64,000 nt of DNA from DAINRZ01 sp964634885 (lineage in GTDB: Bacteria; Bacteroidota; Ignavibacteria; Kapaibacteriales; UBA2268), in contig CAZWLN010000001.1 of NCBI GenBank assembly GCA_964634885.1, forward strand, positions 62,001 to 126,000, read 5' to 3'. A model generated the notes under the pieces. The model did not search any database, had not been told where the DNA came from, and saw nothing but the letters and a program-made list of their open reading frames with translations. This document shows, in pieces, positions 1 to 9,790 of this stretch. Made by a program: the position numbers and the translations under genes. The number at the start of each line of letters is the position of its first letter. Position 1 is the stretch's first letter.

Positions 1-2433
1 TATATGATTGCTTTGCCGACAGACAAACCGGAACTCATAGACTCCTGCCTTTTGGTACTCGAAGACTGGGCTCACAACGTTTCCTACGAAAATGAAGAAA
101 TCGACAAGGAACGTGGTGTGATTCTCGAAGAATGGCGCTTGGGCAAAGGCGCCGATGACCGTATCGAAAAGAAACAAAGGCCCATAATATATTACAATTC
201 AAAATATGCCCTCAGGGATGTAATCGGTGACACAAGCGTATTAATTAATGCTCCCCATGAGACTTTTCGCAAGTTCTATCGCGACTGGTACAGGCCTAAC
301 CTTATGGCCGTCATTGCTGTCGGGGACTTCGACAAAAACGCTATGGAAAAGAAGATTAAGGAACAGTTCGGGAAATTGAAAAATCCGGATGTGATCAGGC
401 CCAAACAGGACTATCCGTTGCCCTATCATAAGGACGTGAAAGTAACCATTGCTACCGACAAAGAACTCCAGATGCCAATGGTTACGATTTTCATGAAACA
501 TGACCCCAAGGAACGCGGAACATACGAAGAATACAGGAATAATTTCATTTCCACCCTTGCTACTAACATGCTCAACCAACGATACGCAGAAATAACCAGA
601 AAGCCCGGCGGCCCCTTCAGCCAGTTTGCTGTCGCACAGGAAAGCGAGTTCGTTGGCAAGTCGAGGATTTTCTTCTTTATTGCTTCCGGCAAAGGCGACA
701 AAATCGGCGATTGTGCTTCTGCATTACTCCAGGAAGCGTTCAGGGTGAAACAACACGGATTCACTCCCACAGAACTGGAAAGGTCAAAGGAGGAAAGCAT
801 GAGATACCTTGAAAATGCATATAATGAAAGAGACAAAAGCGAATCGCAACAGTATGCCATGGAGTTTATGAGGAATTTCCTTAAGAACGAATCCATGCCC
901 GGTATTGAAGTTGAACTTGAACTGGCAAAGAAATTCCTTCCCGGCATCACAATCGAAGAAGTTAACGATTATATCAAAAAGATGGTCAGGGACGACAACA
1001 CGGTAATAGCCGTCAGCGCTCCCGAAAGGCCCGATGTCGTACTGCCCAAAGAAAGCGACCTCCTGGCTTCTTTCAATAACATGAAGAACCAGAAACTGGA
1101 ACCCTATGTTGACAATGCAATTACCACACCACTGCTCGACAAGGAATTGACTCCCACCGCAATAGTTAAAGAGGCGAAGATTGCCGAACTCGACGTAACA
1201 GAACTCACTCTCGCCAACGGTGTCAAAGTTGTACTCAAACCTACCAATTTCAAAAATGACGAGATACAGTTTACTTCTTTCAGCCCGGGCGGCACCTCAC
1301 AGTACAATAAGGAAGATTTCCAGTCGGCCCGTGCTGCTTCGAGCATCATCAGCCTGAGCGGCATCGGCGCATTCGACAAGACTCAGCTCGACAAGTACCT
1401 TGCCGGCAAGGTTGTTACTGTCAGTCCCGGCATCGGCGAACTCACCGAAGCTGTCAACGGCAGTTCTTCCGTTAAAGACGCCGAAACGATGTTCCAGTTG
1501 ATATACCTTTCATTTACAAAGCCAAGGCTTGACATGCAGGCTTTCAACACATACATCGAAAAGATGAAGAACCAGATCAAGGATGCTTCCAATAATCCCG
1601 AGGCCATTTTCAACGATTCGGTAACAGCCGTCACAAATACGTATAATTTCAGGAGAATGCCGGTTACCGAGAAAGACGTCGATAACATCGACATGATGAA
1701 AGCCTATGAGATATACAAAGACAGGTTCGCTGACGCTTCCGACTTCACTTTCTTTTTTGTCGGCAATTTCGAAGTCGAAAAATTCAAGCCACTGATTGCA
1801 AAATACCTCGGCAATTTGCCCACTGTCAAAAGGGTTGAGAAATTGAAAGACATAGGTGTTACCTTCCCCAAAGGCAATATAGTTAAAAAAGTCAACAAAG
1901 GTATTGAGAAGAAAAGCAGTGTAATGATGATAATGAACGGAAGCTATGAATTCACTCCGTATAACAATTTCCTTTTCAGGGCATTGATGAGTATTCTTGA
2001 CATCAGGCTTCGTGAAGACCTCCGTGAAGACAAAGGCGGCGTTTACGGAGTAGGTGCATGGGAAGAAACTGAGAAATTCCCCAAAGGCCGCTACGCTGTC
2101 AATGTGGCTTTCGGTTGCAATCCCGACAGAGTGGAAGAGCTTACCGGACAGGTCGTCAAACAGATCGATACGATGAAAACAAAGCTTCCTGAAGACAAAT
2201 ACATGGTCAAAGTCAAGGAACTGCTTACAAGGGCCTACGAAGTAAACCTCAAAGAAAACGACTACTGGCTCCGGAAGCTGCAATATGCTTATTTCAACAA
2301 TACAGACCCGAAAGCCATGCTCGAACTGAAGAAATGGATCGACGAACTGAAGCCGGAAGACATTAAAAAGGCTGCTAACAAATATCTTAATACTAAGAAT
2401 CTGTTGAAGTGCGTATTGTATCCCGGGAAATAA
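1..2433 (+). CDS. M16 family zinc metallopeptidase (5' end outside window)
   Basis: Insulinase/PqqL-like two-repeat peptidase of the M16 family, expected to be periplasmic or cell-surface. It is the near neighbour and clear paralogue of the gene at 2612-5434, sharing long identical stretches such as the ERGVILEEWR segment that carries the third zinc ligand. The ATG at position 4 aligns with an internal methionine of the paralogue (about residue 130), and the codon before it (Tyr at 1-3) also aligns, so the gene starts upstream of the window. The missing part would hold the signal peptide and the HxxEH zinc motif. What remains is the end of the N-terminal peptidase domain, the M16_C domains and the second, inactive-type half (from about residue 400). 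A hairpin terminator follows at 2456-2483. Family assignment is confident; substrate is unknown. Confidence 0.9.
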   Translation, partial: YMIALPTDKPELIDSCLLVLEDWAHNVSYENEEIDKERGVILEEWRLGKGADDRIEKKQRPIIYYNSKYALRDVIGDTSVLINAPHETFRKFYRDWYRPNLMAVIAVGDFDKNAMEKKIKEQFGKLKNPDVIRPKQDYPLPYHKDVKVTIATDKELQMPMVTIFMKHDPKERGTYEEYRNNFISTLATNMLNQRYAEITRKPGGPFSQFAVAQESEFVGKSRIFFFIASGKGDKIGDCASALLQEAFRVKQHGFTPTELERSKEESMRYLENAYNERDKSESQQYAMEFMRNFLKNESMPGIEVELELAKKFLPGITIEEVNDYIKKMVRDDNTVIAVSAPERPDVVLPKESDLLASFNNMKNQKLEPYVDNAITTPLLDKELTPTAIVKEAKIAELDVTELTLANGVKVVLKPTNFKNDEIQFTSFSPGGTSQYNKEDFQSARAASSIISLSGIGAFDKTQLDKYLAGKVVTVSPGIGELTEAVNGSSSVKDAETMFQLIYLSFTKPRLDMQAFNTYIEKMKNQIKDASNNPEAIFNDSVTAVTNTYNFRRMPVTEKDVDNIDMMKAYEIYKDRFADASDFTFFFVGNFEVEKFKPLIAKYLGNLPTVKRVEKLKDIGVTFPKGNIVKKVNKGIEKKSSVMMIMNGSYEFTPYNNFLFRALMSILDIRLREDLREDKGGVYGVGAWEETEKFPKGRYAVNVAFGCNPDRVEELTGQVVKQIDTMKTKLPEDKYMVKVKELLTRAYEVNLKENDYWLRKLQYAYFNNTDPKAMLELKKWIDELKPEDIKKAANKYLNTKNLLKCVLYPGK

Positions 2434-2455
2434 AGCAAGCAGACAAATATTTCCT

Positions 2456-2483
2456 TTAAGGCAGCCTGAGGCTGCCTTTTTTT
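2456..2483 (+). terminator. Rho-independent terminator after the first M16 gene
   Basis: A perfect 7-bp stem, GGCAGCC (2460-2466) and GGCTGCC (2470-2476), with a three-base TGA loop is followed by seven T (2477-2483). Flanking A/T bases extend the stem. It separates the two tandem M16 genes into distinct transcripts. Confidence 0.85.
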
Positions 2484-2611
2484 ATAAACTGGCACCTGTT
2501 CAGTAATTTATCAGGTCGCTGTCTTTTTTATTTATCATAAATAAAAATATTGCTTATATTAGTAAAGATTGCTCTAACTAAATTGATTGTTTAATAGTTG
2601 ACAGGAACACG

Positions 2612-5434
2612 ATGAGATTATTAAACTCAACTGCAGCAGTACTTGCATTTGTACTGGTGCAATCGCTTTCAGCCCAAACGGCGTTTGTAATTCAAGACAT
2701 GAAAAGCCAGATACCTCCCGATCCGAAAGTAAAAATCGGTAAACTGGACAACGGCATGGTCTATTACATCAAAGAAAACAAGAAACCGGAAAAACGCGCA
2801 GAGTTAATGATTGCCGTCAATGCCGGTGCCATCGATGAAGATGACGACCAGAACGGACTGGCACATTTCTGCGAACACATGGCTTTCAACGGTACCAAAC
2901 ATTTCCCGAAACAACAATTAGTCGATTTCCTCGAATCCGTAGGTGTCTCGTTCGGTCCCGACCTCAACGCTTTTACGAGCGAAGACAGGACGGTCTATAT
3001 GCTTACAGTGCCGACAGACAAAACCGAACTGATGGACAAAGGACTCCTGGTACTCGGGGACTGGGCTCACAATGTCCTGTACGAGGATGGGGAGATCGAC
3101 AAGGAAAGGGGAGTCATACTCGAGGAATGGCGCTTGGGCAAAGGCGCCGATGACAGGATCGACAGGAAACAAAGGCCTGTAATCTATTATAATTCAAAAT
3201 ATGCCCTCAGGGATGTCATCGGCGACACAAGCATCATCAACAGATCCCCATACGACGCATTCCGGCGTTTTTACAGGGATTGGTACCGTCCGGGACTGAT
3301 GGCAATCATTGCTGTCGGGGATTTTGACAAAAATGAGATGGAAAAAAAAATCCGGGAGCAGTTCGGAAAACTGAAAAATCCCGAAACGCTGAGGTCAAAA
3401 GAAGAATACGGTGTACCCTGGCATAAAGATGTCAAGGTTACTATTGCCACCGACAAAGAGCTGTCGATGCCCACCGTCGAAATTATTATGAAACATGGAG
3501 ACAGGGAACGTCGAACTTATGAGTCGTATAAGAACAGCCTGGTTTTAAGGCTTGCTTTTTCAATCCTCAATCAAAGGCTGGCCGAAATCAGGAGGAAACC
3601 TGACGCTCCGTTCAATCAATTTGCTTATGGCAGAGAAGGAAGATTTGCCGGAAAATCCAGGGCATTCTTTCTGTCTGCAGCGAGTAAAGGGGACAAAATC
3701 AATGAGTCCGTCCTTACATTGCTCAGGGAAGCATTCCGTGTAAAGCAGCAGGGCTTTACTCCTACAGAACTCGAAAGAGCAAAATCGATTGTTCTCAAGG
3801 GATATGAAAGTTCGTTCAATGAAAGGGACAAAACCAGATCTAAAGTTTATGCATTCCAGTGCGTGAGCAATTACCTGCAGAAAGAACCGATGCCCGGCGA
3901 AGAAGTTGAACTCGGGATGGCAAAAAAGTTCCTGCCCGAAATTACTCTCGACGAGGTTAACAATTCCATAAAAAAAATGATTATCGATGATAACACCGTC
4001 ATTGCAGTTAGAGCGCCTGAAAGGGCGGACGTAAAACTGCCTACGGAAAACGAACTCCTGGCCATGCTTGAAAAGGTAAAATCAGAGAATCTGGCGCCCT
4101 ATATCGACAATGCCCTTAACAGGCCTTTACTCGACAAGGAACTGACTCCGCTGCCTTTCAAAAAGGAAACCACCGTCAAAGAACTTGGTGTAACAGAGTT
4201 GATTCTGAACAACGGTGTAAAAGTTATTCTGAAACCTACTGATTTCCAGAATGACAGGATCTCGTTCTCAGCTTTCAGTCCAGGTGGTACCTCGCTTTGC
4301 AGGGATGAAGATTTCCAGTCGGCAAAGTACGCCGATGATGTTGTCTCACAAAGCGGATTGGGCGCATTCGACAACACACAGCTTGTGAAATACCTGTCAG
4401 GCAAAGTTGTTTATGTCTCTCCTTCAATTACCGAATTATCCGAAGGGGTCAACGGCAGTTCATCTGTTAACGATGCCGAGACGATGATGCAAATGATCTA
4501 CCTGACTTTTACCCAACCCAGGGCCGATCAACAGGCTTTCGATGCATTTATTGAGAAAACCAGGAATATGCTGAAGGATTCACGCAATGATCCTGAAGGC
4601 AATTTCTATGACTCGGTTGATGCGGTATCCTCTTTGTACCATCCCAGGAGGTTGCCGGTTACTGAAAAAGACCTGGAAAAGATTGACAGGGCAAAGGTCA
4701 TTGAAATTTACAAAGACAGGTTCGCAGACGCTTCCGACTTCACATTCATCTTTGTCGGCAACTTCGGAGTGGAAAAATTCAAGCCGCTCGTAGCCAAATA
4801 CCTTGGCAACCTGCCGGCAATCGACAGGAAAGAAAACTGGAAAGACATCGATGTAAAACATCCCCAGGGTAAAGTTGTTAAGAACTATTATGAAGGCATA
4901 GAACACAAAAGCACTGTCTGGATGACAATCAGCAATAAATGCGAATGGGACCCTCACAATAACCTCATTGTGAGGGCATTGATGGATATACTGGACATCA
5001 GGCTTCGTGAAGTCCTGCGTGAGGAAAAAGGCGGAGTTTACGGAGTAGGCGCATGGGAACAAATTGATAAATACCCCAAAACAGAGTTTTCCGTCAGTAT
5101 CTATTTCGGCTGCAATCCCGACAGGGTAGAGGAGTTGACCGGCGACGTAATGAAGCAGTTGGATACATTAAGATCGACACTTGCAGATGAGAAGTATATG
5201 GTTAAAGCTAAGGAAATTTTAACCAGGGCATATGAAGTAAACCTGAAAGAGAACAATTATTGGCTTGGAAGGCTGCAATCTTCATATTATTATAATACCG
5301 ATCCTAAATTGATTCTGGAGAACAAGAAATGGATTGACGCCCTGACTCCTGAAGACATCAAAAAGGCAGCTAATATATTTCTCAACACGGACAATCTTCT
5401 GAAATGTGTCCTTTATCCTGAAAAAGGAAAATAG
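2612..5434 (+). CDS. M16 family zinc metallopeptidase (insulinase/PqqL-like)
   Basis: A 940-residue peptidase, the usual length for two-repeat M16 enzymes such as PqqL (about 930). Residues 1-21 form a signal peptide ending in LSAQT, so it is exported. The inverted zinc motif HFCEH lies at residues 85-89, and the downstream acidic ligand is in ERGVILEEW (Glu171/172), so the N-terminal half should be catalytic. The second half (from about 500) is the non-catalytic M16 repeat that closes the chamber. It follows a close paralogue in tandem, with a terminator between, and is followed by its own terminator at 5466. A role in degrading small extracellular or periplasmic peptides is inferred from the family; the substrate is unknown. 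Confidence 0.93.
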   Translation: MRLLNSTAAVLAFVLVQSLSAQTAFVIQDMKSQIPPDPKVKIGKLDNGMVYYIKENKKPEKRAELMIAVNAGAIDEDDDQNGLAHFCEHMAFNGTKHFPKQQLVDFLESVGVSFGPDLNAFTSEDRTVYMLTVPTDKTELMDKGLLVLGDWAHNVLYEDGEIDKERGVILEEWRLGKGADDRIDRKQRPVIYYNSKYALRDVIGDTSIINRSPYDAFRRFYRDWYRPGLMAIIAVGDFDKNEMEKKIREQFGKLKNPETLRSKEEYGVPWHKDVKVTIATDKELSMPTVEIIMKHGDRERRTYESYKNSLVLRLAFSILNQRLAEIRRKPDAPFNQFAYGREGRFAGKSRAFFLSAASKGDKINESVLTLLREAFRVKQQGFTPTELERAKSIVLKGYESSFNERDKTRSKVYAFQCVSNYLQKEPMPGEEVELGMAKKFLPEITLDEVNNSIKKMIIDDNTVIAVRAPERADVKLPTENELLAMLEKVKSENLAPYIDNALNRPLLDKELTPLPFKKETTVKELGVTELILNNGVKVILKPTDFQNDRISFSAFSPGGTSLCRDEDFQSAKYADDVVSQSGLGAFDNTQLVKYLSGKVVYVSPSITELSEGVNGSSSVNDAETMMQMIYLTFTQPRADQQAFDAFIEKTRNMLKDSRNDPEGNFYDSVDAVSSLYHPRRLPVTEKDLEKIDRAKVIEIYKDRFADASDFTFIFVGNFGVEKFKPLVAKYLGNLPAIDRKENWKDIDVKHPQGKVVKNYYEGIEHKSTVWMTISNKCEWDPHNNLIVRALMDILDIRLREVLREEKGGVYGVGAWEQIDKYPKTEFSVSIYFGCNPDRVEELTGDVMKQLDTLRSTLADEKYMVKAKEILTRAYEVNLKENNYWLGRLQSSYYYNTDPKLILENKKWIDALTPEDIKKAANIFLNTDNLLKCVLYPEKGK

Positions 5435-5465
5435 GGCTAAGTTTGAACTCTTTGGTTTATATTTC

Positions 5466-5506
5466 AGCAGGGACAGGCCGTATTGCATGTCCCTGCTTCT
5501 TTTTTT
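5466..5506 (+). terminator. Rho-independent terminator of the second M16 gene
   Basis: A 10-bp perfect stem, AGCAGGGACA (5466-5475) with TGTCCCTGCT (5488-5497), is followed by a T-rich tract TCTTTTTTT up to 5506. It ends exactly where the convergent CDSGH-type gene stops. On the minus strand there is no T tract, so it acts for the + strand gene. Confidence 0.85.
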
Positions 5507-5745
5507 CAATCGAGGTTTTTGTGGGTGCCGTCGCAGAAAGGCTGATTGGCAGTGTGTTTACAGCCGCAAAGAAACACTTGCTTCGCTTCGGCAATTTCGA
5601 ATTTTACAGGCTTGAAGTTCGTGGCTTTGTGAGAACCGTCGCAAAACGGCTGGTTTTTCGACAGGCCACAGGCACACCAGAAGTAGGTTCCAGGCTCCAT
5701 GTCTTTAGCGAATGGGGCTTTCCGGGCAATTACGGGTTCTTCCAT
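5506..5745 (-). CDS. CDGSH iron-sulfur domain protein (tandem CDGSH)
   Basis: A 79-residue protein with two CDGSH-type 2Fe-2S motifs in tandem. Each has the C-x-C spacing followed by CDG(S/T)H: the first about residues 24-38 (CAC...FCDGSH), the second about 60-74 (CGC...FCDGTH). Such three-Cys/one-His clusters are redox or Fe-S transfer modules; the cellular partner is unknown. A longer reading to 5796 would overlap argS. The ATG at 5743-5745 is preceded by AGGAG at suitable spacing and leaves a 22-base gap from the argS stop, so it is preferred. It is the last gene of the minus-strand LytR_C-rsfS-argS cluster and probably co-transcribed. Confidence 0.88.
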   Translation of the reverse strand: MEEPVIARKAPFAKDMEPGTYFWCACGLSKNQPFCDGSHKATNFKPVKFEIAEAKQVFLCGCKHTANQPFCDGTHKNLD

Positions 5746-5767
5746 AGTCGATCTCCTGCAATAAGTG

Positions 5768-7408
5768 TTACATATATTCAGGGGTTGTAATCCCAAGTAT
5801 CTTCAGTCCGTTAGCAATGGCTGTCCTGACAACTCCGGAAAGTGCAAGCCTTGCTTTGATGAGTTCAGGGCTTTCAGCGCTTAAGACGCTGCAGTTGTGG
5901 TAGAATATATGATAGGAAGCAGCCAGTTCCCTCAGGTATTCCGTAATCTGGTGAGGCTCGTGCTTCGCTGCAGCCAGACTGACGACAGCCGGAAATTCTG
6001 CAAGCTGTTTGATGATGCAGATCTCATATTGATTCGTAAGAATACTGAAATCGGCTTCCCCGTTGGTTTCGATGGCTTCCTCGGCAGCTTTACGGAAGAT
6101 GCTGCAAATTCTCGCATGGGCATACTGGAGATAGAATACGGGATTCTTCTCGCCTTGTTCCTGTGCCAGTTCCAGGTCGAATTCCAGGTGTGTCGATATG
6201 CCCCTCATCAGCAGGAAGAAACGGACAACGTCGGCGCTTGTTTCGTCGATTAGGTCATCGAGAGTATATACTTTGCCGGAACGTTTTGACATTTTAACCT
6301 GCTCTCCGCCTTCGGTAAGGGTAACGAACTGGTGTACAAGGACGATTACCCTGCTTGTGTCGTAACCCAGGGCTTTGATGCCTGCCATTACATCGGGTAC
6401 GGTTGCAATGTGGTCAGAGCCGAAAATATCCACGCATACGTCGAAGCCGCGTTCGAGTTTCTCCTTGTGGTATGCCATGTCCGGCAGGCGATACGTAGGC
6501 TCGCCGGTAGATTTGACGATGACTCTGTCGTCGTTCAGTCCCAATTTGGAATACTCCAGCCAGAGTGCATTGTCTTTTTCATAGGCCAGGCCCATTGCTT
6601 TAAAATCTGATATAATTTTATCTATCTTACCGTCGGAATAGAGTGAATCTTCGTTATAGTAAACATCCTGCCTGATGTTCAGCCTTTCGAGTGTCGCCCT
6701 GATGCGGGCAAAACACCAGGCTTCGCCGAATTTCCTGATGACGGCCAGGTTCTCATCTGTATTCTCCCTGAGGCTTTCACCGTGCTTTTCGTGCAATTCG
6801 GCGGCAATATCCCTTATATATTCGCCATGGTAACCGTCTTCGGGAAAAGGGAACGAGGGGTCTTCCTTCTCCATATAGCGGGCGTAGATGGACTTTGCCA
6901 GTTTGGTCATCTGGCTGCCGGCATTGTTAAAGTAATACTCACGGGTAACTTCGTATCCCATCCATTCGTACAGGTTGGCAATCGTATCGCCGATGCAGGC
7001 ATTGCGTCCGTGCCCCAGGTGAAGCAGGCCAGTAGGGTTCACACTTACATATTCGACATTGGCTTTACTGCCTTTACCGATGTCGGACCTTCCGAGCCTG
7101 TTGCCTTCGGCTGCAAGGCGGCCGAGCAGGGTAGTATAGTAATAATCGGAAAACCTGATGTTGATGAAACCGGGACCGGCTATCTCGACAGCGCTGATGA
7201 TCCTGTTGTCGTATTCGAGGCTGTTTATTATTTCCTCAGCGACGGCACGGGGCTGTTTCTTCATCTGTTTTGAGAGCTTCATGGCAATATTGGTAGAGAG
7301 GTCCCCGTGTTCTGCAATCTTAGGTTTTTCAAAAGTAATGCCCGTTTCGGTAACGCCGAGCTTACCCAGGGCAGCCCGGAAGATTTCAGTTAAAATATCT
7401 GTCTGCAT
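5768..7408 (-). CDS. argS: Arginyl-tRNA synthetase
   Basis: Class I aminoacyl-tRNA synthetase that charges tRNA-Arg with arginine using ATP, in the cytoplasm. The length (546 residues) is normal. An N-terminal Arg-tRNA_synt_N (additional, tRNA-binding) domain occupies about residues 1-85. The HIGH signature is HLGH at 130-133, after VNPTG. The KMSKS-type loop is KMSKR at 372-376. A DALR anticodon-binding domain fills the C-terminus from about 425, which ends in the typical family-like PEYM tail. The start ATG has an AGGA about 9 bases upstream. It sits 33 bases after rsfS and 22 bases before the CDGSH gene, all on the minus strand. Confidence 0.97.
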   Translation of the reverse strand: MQTDILTEIFRAALGKLGVTETGITFEKPKIAEHGDLSTNIAMKLSKQMKKQPRAVAEEIINSLEYDNRIISAVEIAGPGFINIRFSDYYYTTLLGRLAAEGNRLGRSDIGKGSKANVEYVSVNPTGLLHLGHGRNACIGDTIANLYEWMGYEVTREYYFNNAGSQMTKLAKSIYARYMEKEDPSFPFPEDGYHGEYIRDIAAELHEKHGESLRENTDENLAVIRKFGEAWCFARIRATLERLNIRQDVYYNEDSLYSDGKIDKIISDFKAMGLAYEKDNALWLEYSKLGLNDDRVIVKSTGEPTYRLPDMAYHKEKLERGFDVCVDIFGSDHIATVPDVMAGIKALGYDTSRVIVLVHQFVTLTEGGEQVKMSKRSGKVYTLDDLIDETSADVVRFFLLMRGISTHLEFDLELAQEQGEKNPVFYLQYAHARICSIFRKAAEEAIETNGEADFSILTNQYEICIIKQLAEFPAVVSLAAAKHEPHQITEYLRELAASYHIFYHNCSVLSAESPELIKARLALSGVVRTAIANGLKILGITTPEYM

Positions 7409-7441
7409 CTGTTCAATCCTGTTTTTTTCTTATTAATATAA

Positions 7442-7831
7442 TTATTCCTTTACGAGGCTTCCGCTGTCTGAAAGCCTGAAAGCCTTTGCGTCGCCCCAGA
7501 GCTTCTCCAATTTATAATAGTCTCTTGCTACAGGCTGCATTATATGCATTACAACATCGAAGAAATCAAGAAGTACCCATTCGGCGTTTTCGTAACCTTC
7601 AACCCTGGGTTTTGATATTTTCAGTTCACGGCAGCTTTTCTCAATCTCCGTTACGACAGCGTGTACCTGGTTGTTGGAGTTGCAACTGCAAACGACAAAG
7701 AAATCCGCCGGAGCCGGGTCAATTTTATTCAGGTCAAGGATGACAATGTCTTCAGCTAATTTGGAGTCGGCAATTTTCGCGCAGAACGTTGCCAGGCCCT
7801 TTGAACTTCTGGGTTTACCAATTTTTCCCAA
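7442..7831 (-). CDS. rsfS: Ribosomal silencing factor RsfS (Iojap family)
   Basis: RsfS binds ribosomal protein uL14 and blocks joining of the 30S and 50S subunits when nutrients are scarce. The protein carries the family core (AEDIVILDL early, ADFFVVCS, then WVLLDFFDVVMHI) and the conserved C-terminal RDYYKLEKLWGDA. No ATG is available. An upstream TTG at 7843 has no ribosome-binding site, while the TTG at 7829-7831 has GGGAG five bases before it, so the latter is chosen; either gives about 129-133 residues. An in-frame stop lies just upstream of 7843. It lies between the LytR_C gene and argS in the same orientation, so co-expression with the translation gene argS is likely. Confidence 0.92.
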   Translation of the reverse strand: MGKIGKPRSSKGLATFCAKIADSKLAEDIVILDLNKIDPAPADFFVVCSCNSNNQVHAVVTEIEKSCRELKISKPRVEGYENAEWVLLDFFDVVMHIMQPVARDYYKLEKLWGDAKAFRLSDSGSLVKE

Positions 7832-7915
7832 TACTGCTCCCAATAATAATCAATAAAATTCTATAATCAATTATAGACTACAAAATTAATTAATTATTAT
7901 TAAACTGAGGCTATC

Positions 7916-8401
7916 TTAATCGAATAGTTTGAGGCTTTTGTAATCGTCGCCAATCACTATGGTGCATCTGAGGAACAGGCTCGAATCAATTTTTGTGGTA
8001 ATCTCATCGCCATCGACACCAAGCGCATAGGCTATCTTTTCGGCAGAGTTGCGGTCGCCGACCCTGTCGATGACAATCGAGTTGTCTAATGTTTTTCCGT
8101 AATTGCCTATTTCAACCACATCGAAGCCCATTCGGCGGAGGTAATGCATCACTTCGGACGCGGCACCCGGTTCGCCGCAGGCGTTAAGGATATTGACCTG
8201 GATTACTTCCTCGAGGGACCTTTTCCGGATGTCGGAATCTATGGTAGCGTCAATCGGTTTTGCGGCCATCCATTTGAAAAGAAAAGAAGAAAGAAACAGA
8301 ATTACAGCCATTCCCAGCCCAATCTTGAATGTTTTCCTTAATATTCCCCAACTCCATATTTTTTCCAAGTATTTTCGAAACATTTTCACTATATTTCCCA
8401 T
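7916..8401 (-). CDS. LytR C-terminal domain protein, single-pass membrane
   Basis: A 161-residue protein with a basic N-terminus, one membrane segment (about residues 26-44) and an extracytoplasmic LytR_C domain (about 67-155; VQVNILNACGEPG..., then a conserved helix-strand pattern). LytR_C domains occur alone or attached to LytR-CpsA-Psr proteins and are linked to the cell envelope, but this short type has no defined reaction. It heads the minus-strand cluster with rsfS and argS (72-base gap to rsfS). No clear ribosome-binding site precedes either the ATG at 8401 or the alternative Met7. It is divergent from the guanine deaminase gene, with only 41 bases between them, so that AT-rich gap should contain both promoters. 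Confidence 0.8.
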   Translation of the reverse strand: MGNIVKMFRKYLEKIWSWGILRKTFKIGLGMAVILFLSSFLFKWMAAKPIDATIDSDIRKRSLEEVIQVNILNACGEPGAASEVMHYLRRMGFDVVEIGNYGKTLDNSIVIDRVGDRNSAEKIAYALGVDGDEITTKIDSSLFLRCTIVIGDDYKSLKLFD

Positions 8402-8442
8402 AATATTTAATATACTTTTAAATTATTTTTATAGCAAATAAT

Positions 8443-9756
8443 ATGCCTCAATCAGATGAAAGCCGAAAAACACTCTACCGGGGAACGATTGTCAACCCCA
8501 TCGGCAGGAACCGCTGCAAAGTGTACCGCGACGGCGGACTCGTAGTAAACGGAAGGGGAAAGATTGCTGCCTGCGGCGATTATAAGCATATTGTGAAGGC
8601 ACACGAGGACGGTGTAGCGGTCGATTACTCAGGCCACGTCATTACACCCGGCTTCATCGACCTTCATACGCATATACCCCAGCTTGAGGCTGTTGGTGTC
8701 GGGAGCGGCGAGCTCCTGCCCTGGCTTAAAGATACGATTTTCCCACTCGAGGCTAAGTTCAAAGACAAGGTATATGCAGCAAAAACTGCACGTAAATTCT
8801 TCCGTGAAGCCCTGGGGTTCGGGACGACTACTGTCGTTGCCTACTCTTCCGTTCACAGTGAAGCTACAAACGCCCTATTCGAAGAAGCTAAAAATTCGGG
8901 TATAAGGGCTTTCATCGGTAAATGCCTGATGGATGCTAATTATCCTGATTATCTTACCGAAACGACGGACAGCAATATCTACGGCATGTTAAAACTTATA
9001 GGCAAATGGCATGGGAAAGACGCTCACAGGCTGCAGTACATCGTGTCGCCTCGCTATGCCGGTTCATGCAGCCATGAATTACTTAAAGCCGCCTCAAAAG
9101 TTGCTGCAGACAAGGGATTACTAATCCAGACGCATTTGGCAGAGAACAGGAAAGAGCTTGCATACATTCATTCCCTCTTCCCCAGGGCCGGCAGCTATAC
9201 CGATGTTTACGATTCGGCAGGCCTGCTTGGCGACAGGACGCTGCTGGCGCATTGCATACATCTGAACAACCGTGAACTGGGACTGTTGAAAGAAAAGAAT
9301 TGCAGCGTTGTTCACTGCCCGACCTCGAACAGGTACCTGCAAAGCGGGATAATGCCGCTGGCACGTTACCTTGAGATGGGTTTGAAAACAGGGCTGGGGA
9401 CAGACATAGCTGCAGGCTATTCACTCTCGGTACTTAATGAATGTAAAGAAGCGAGGGAATCGGCCAAATCATACAATATTATGGCAGGGGAGACGCAATT
9501 GCCGGTTCCCCAAGCCCAACAGCTTTTATATATGGCGACACTCGGCGCAGCAAAAATCCTGGGTATCGATAAATATACCGGAAGTATTGAAGTGGGTAAG
9601 GAAGCCGATTTTGCAGTTCTGAGAATGGACCGGACTGAATCGGGCAATGAAAACGATGCGGAATATATTATCGGTAAACTTATGTATTCCTGTTTTTACA
9701 GACAGGTGTTCAGGACATACGTACGCGGTGCCTGTGTTTTCGGTTTCGGGTCCTGA
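8443..9756 (+). CDS. guaD: Guanine deaminase
   Basis: Amidohydrolase-superfamily enzyme that hydrolyses guanine to xanthine and ammonia (purine salvage/catabolism), cytoplasmic. At 437 residues it matches GuaD. The metal-binding HTH is at residues 75-77 in PGFIDLHTHIPQ, and the family-specific PQ/LLPWL...FPLE segment follows. Further ligands and catalytic residues are visible at H231/E234 (THLAEN), H270 (LLAHC) and D321 (GTDIAAG). The GKCLMDANYP stretch is also characteristic. The start ATG follows an AT-rich leader without a strong Shine-Dalgarno site. It stands alone on the plus strand, divergent from the LytR_C gene and convergent with the sigma factor. No other purine genes are nearby. 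Related deaminases (TrzN/SsnA type) are the main alternative. Confidence 0.9.
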   Translation: MPQSDESRKTLYRGTIVNPIGRNRCKVYRDGGLVVNGRGKIAACGDYKHIVKAHEDGVAVDYSGHVITPGFIDLHTHIPQLEAVGVGSGELLPWLKDTIFPLEAKFKDKVYAAKTARKFFREALGFGTTTVVAYSSVHSEATNALFEEAKNSGIRAFIGKCLMDANYPDYLTETTDSNIYGMLKLIGKWHGKDAHRLQYIVSPRYAGSCSHELLKAASKVAADKGLLIQTHLAENRKELAYIHSLFPRAGSYTDVYDSAGLLGDRTLLAHCIHLNNRELGLLKEKNCSVVHCPTSNRYLQSGIMPLARYLEMGLKTGLGTDIAAGYSLSVLNECKEARESAKSYNIMAGETQLPVPQAQQLLYMATLGAAKILGIDKYTGSIEVGKEADFAVLRMDRTESGNENDAEYIIGKLMYSCFYRQVFRTYVRGACVFGFGS

Positions 9757-9790
9757 TTGTTGAAAGTATTACTGTTCTGCCTGAGTAAGG

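Noticed and set aside
1510..2283. A 257-residue open frame on the minus strand
   Set aside because: It lies opposite the first M16 gene, with no family likeness or start site, and its pattern follows codon complement of the real gene.
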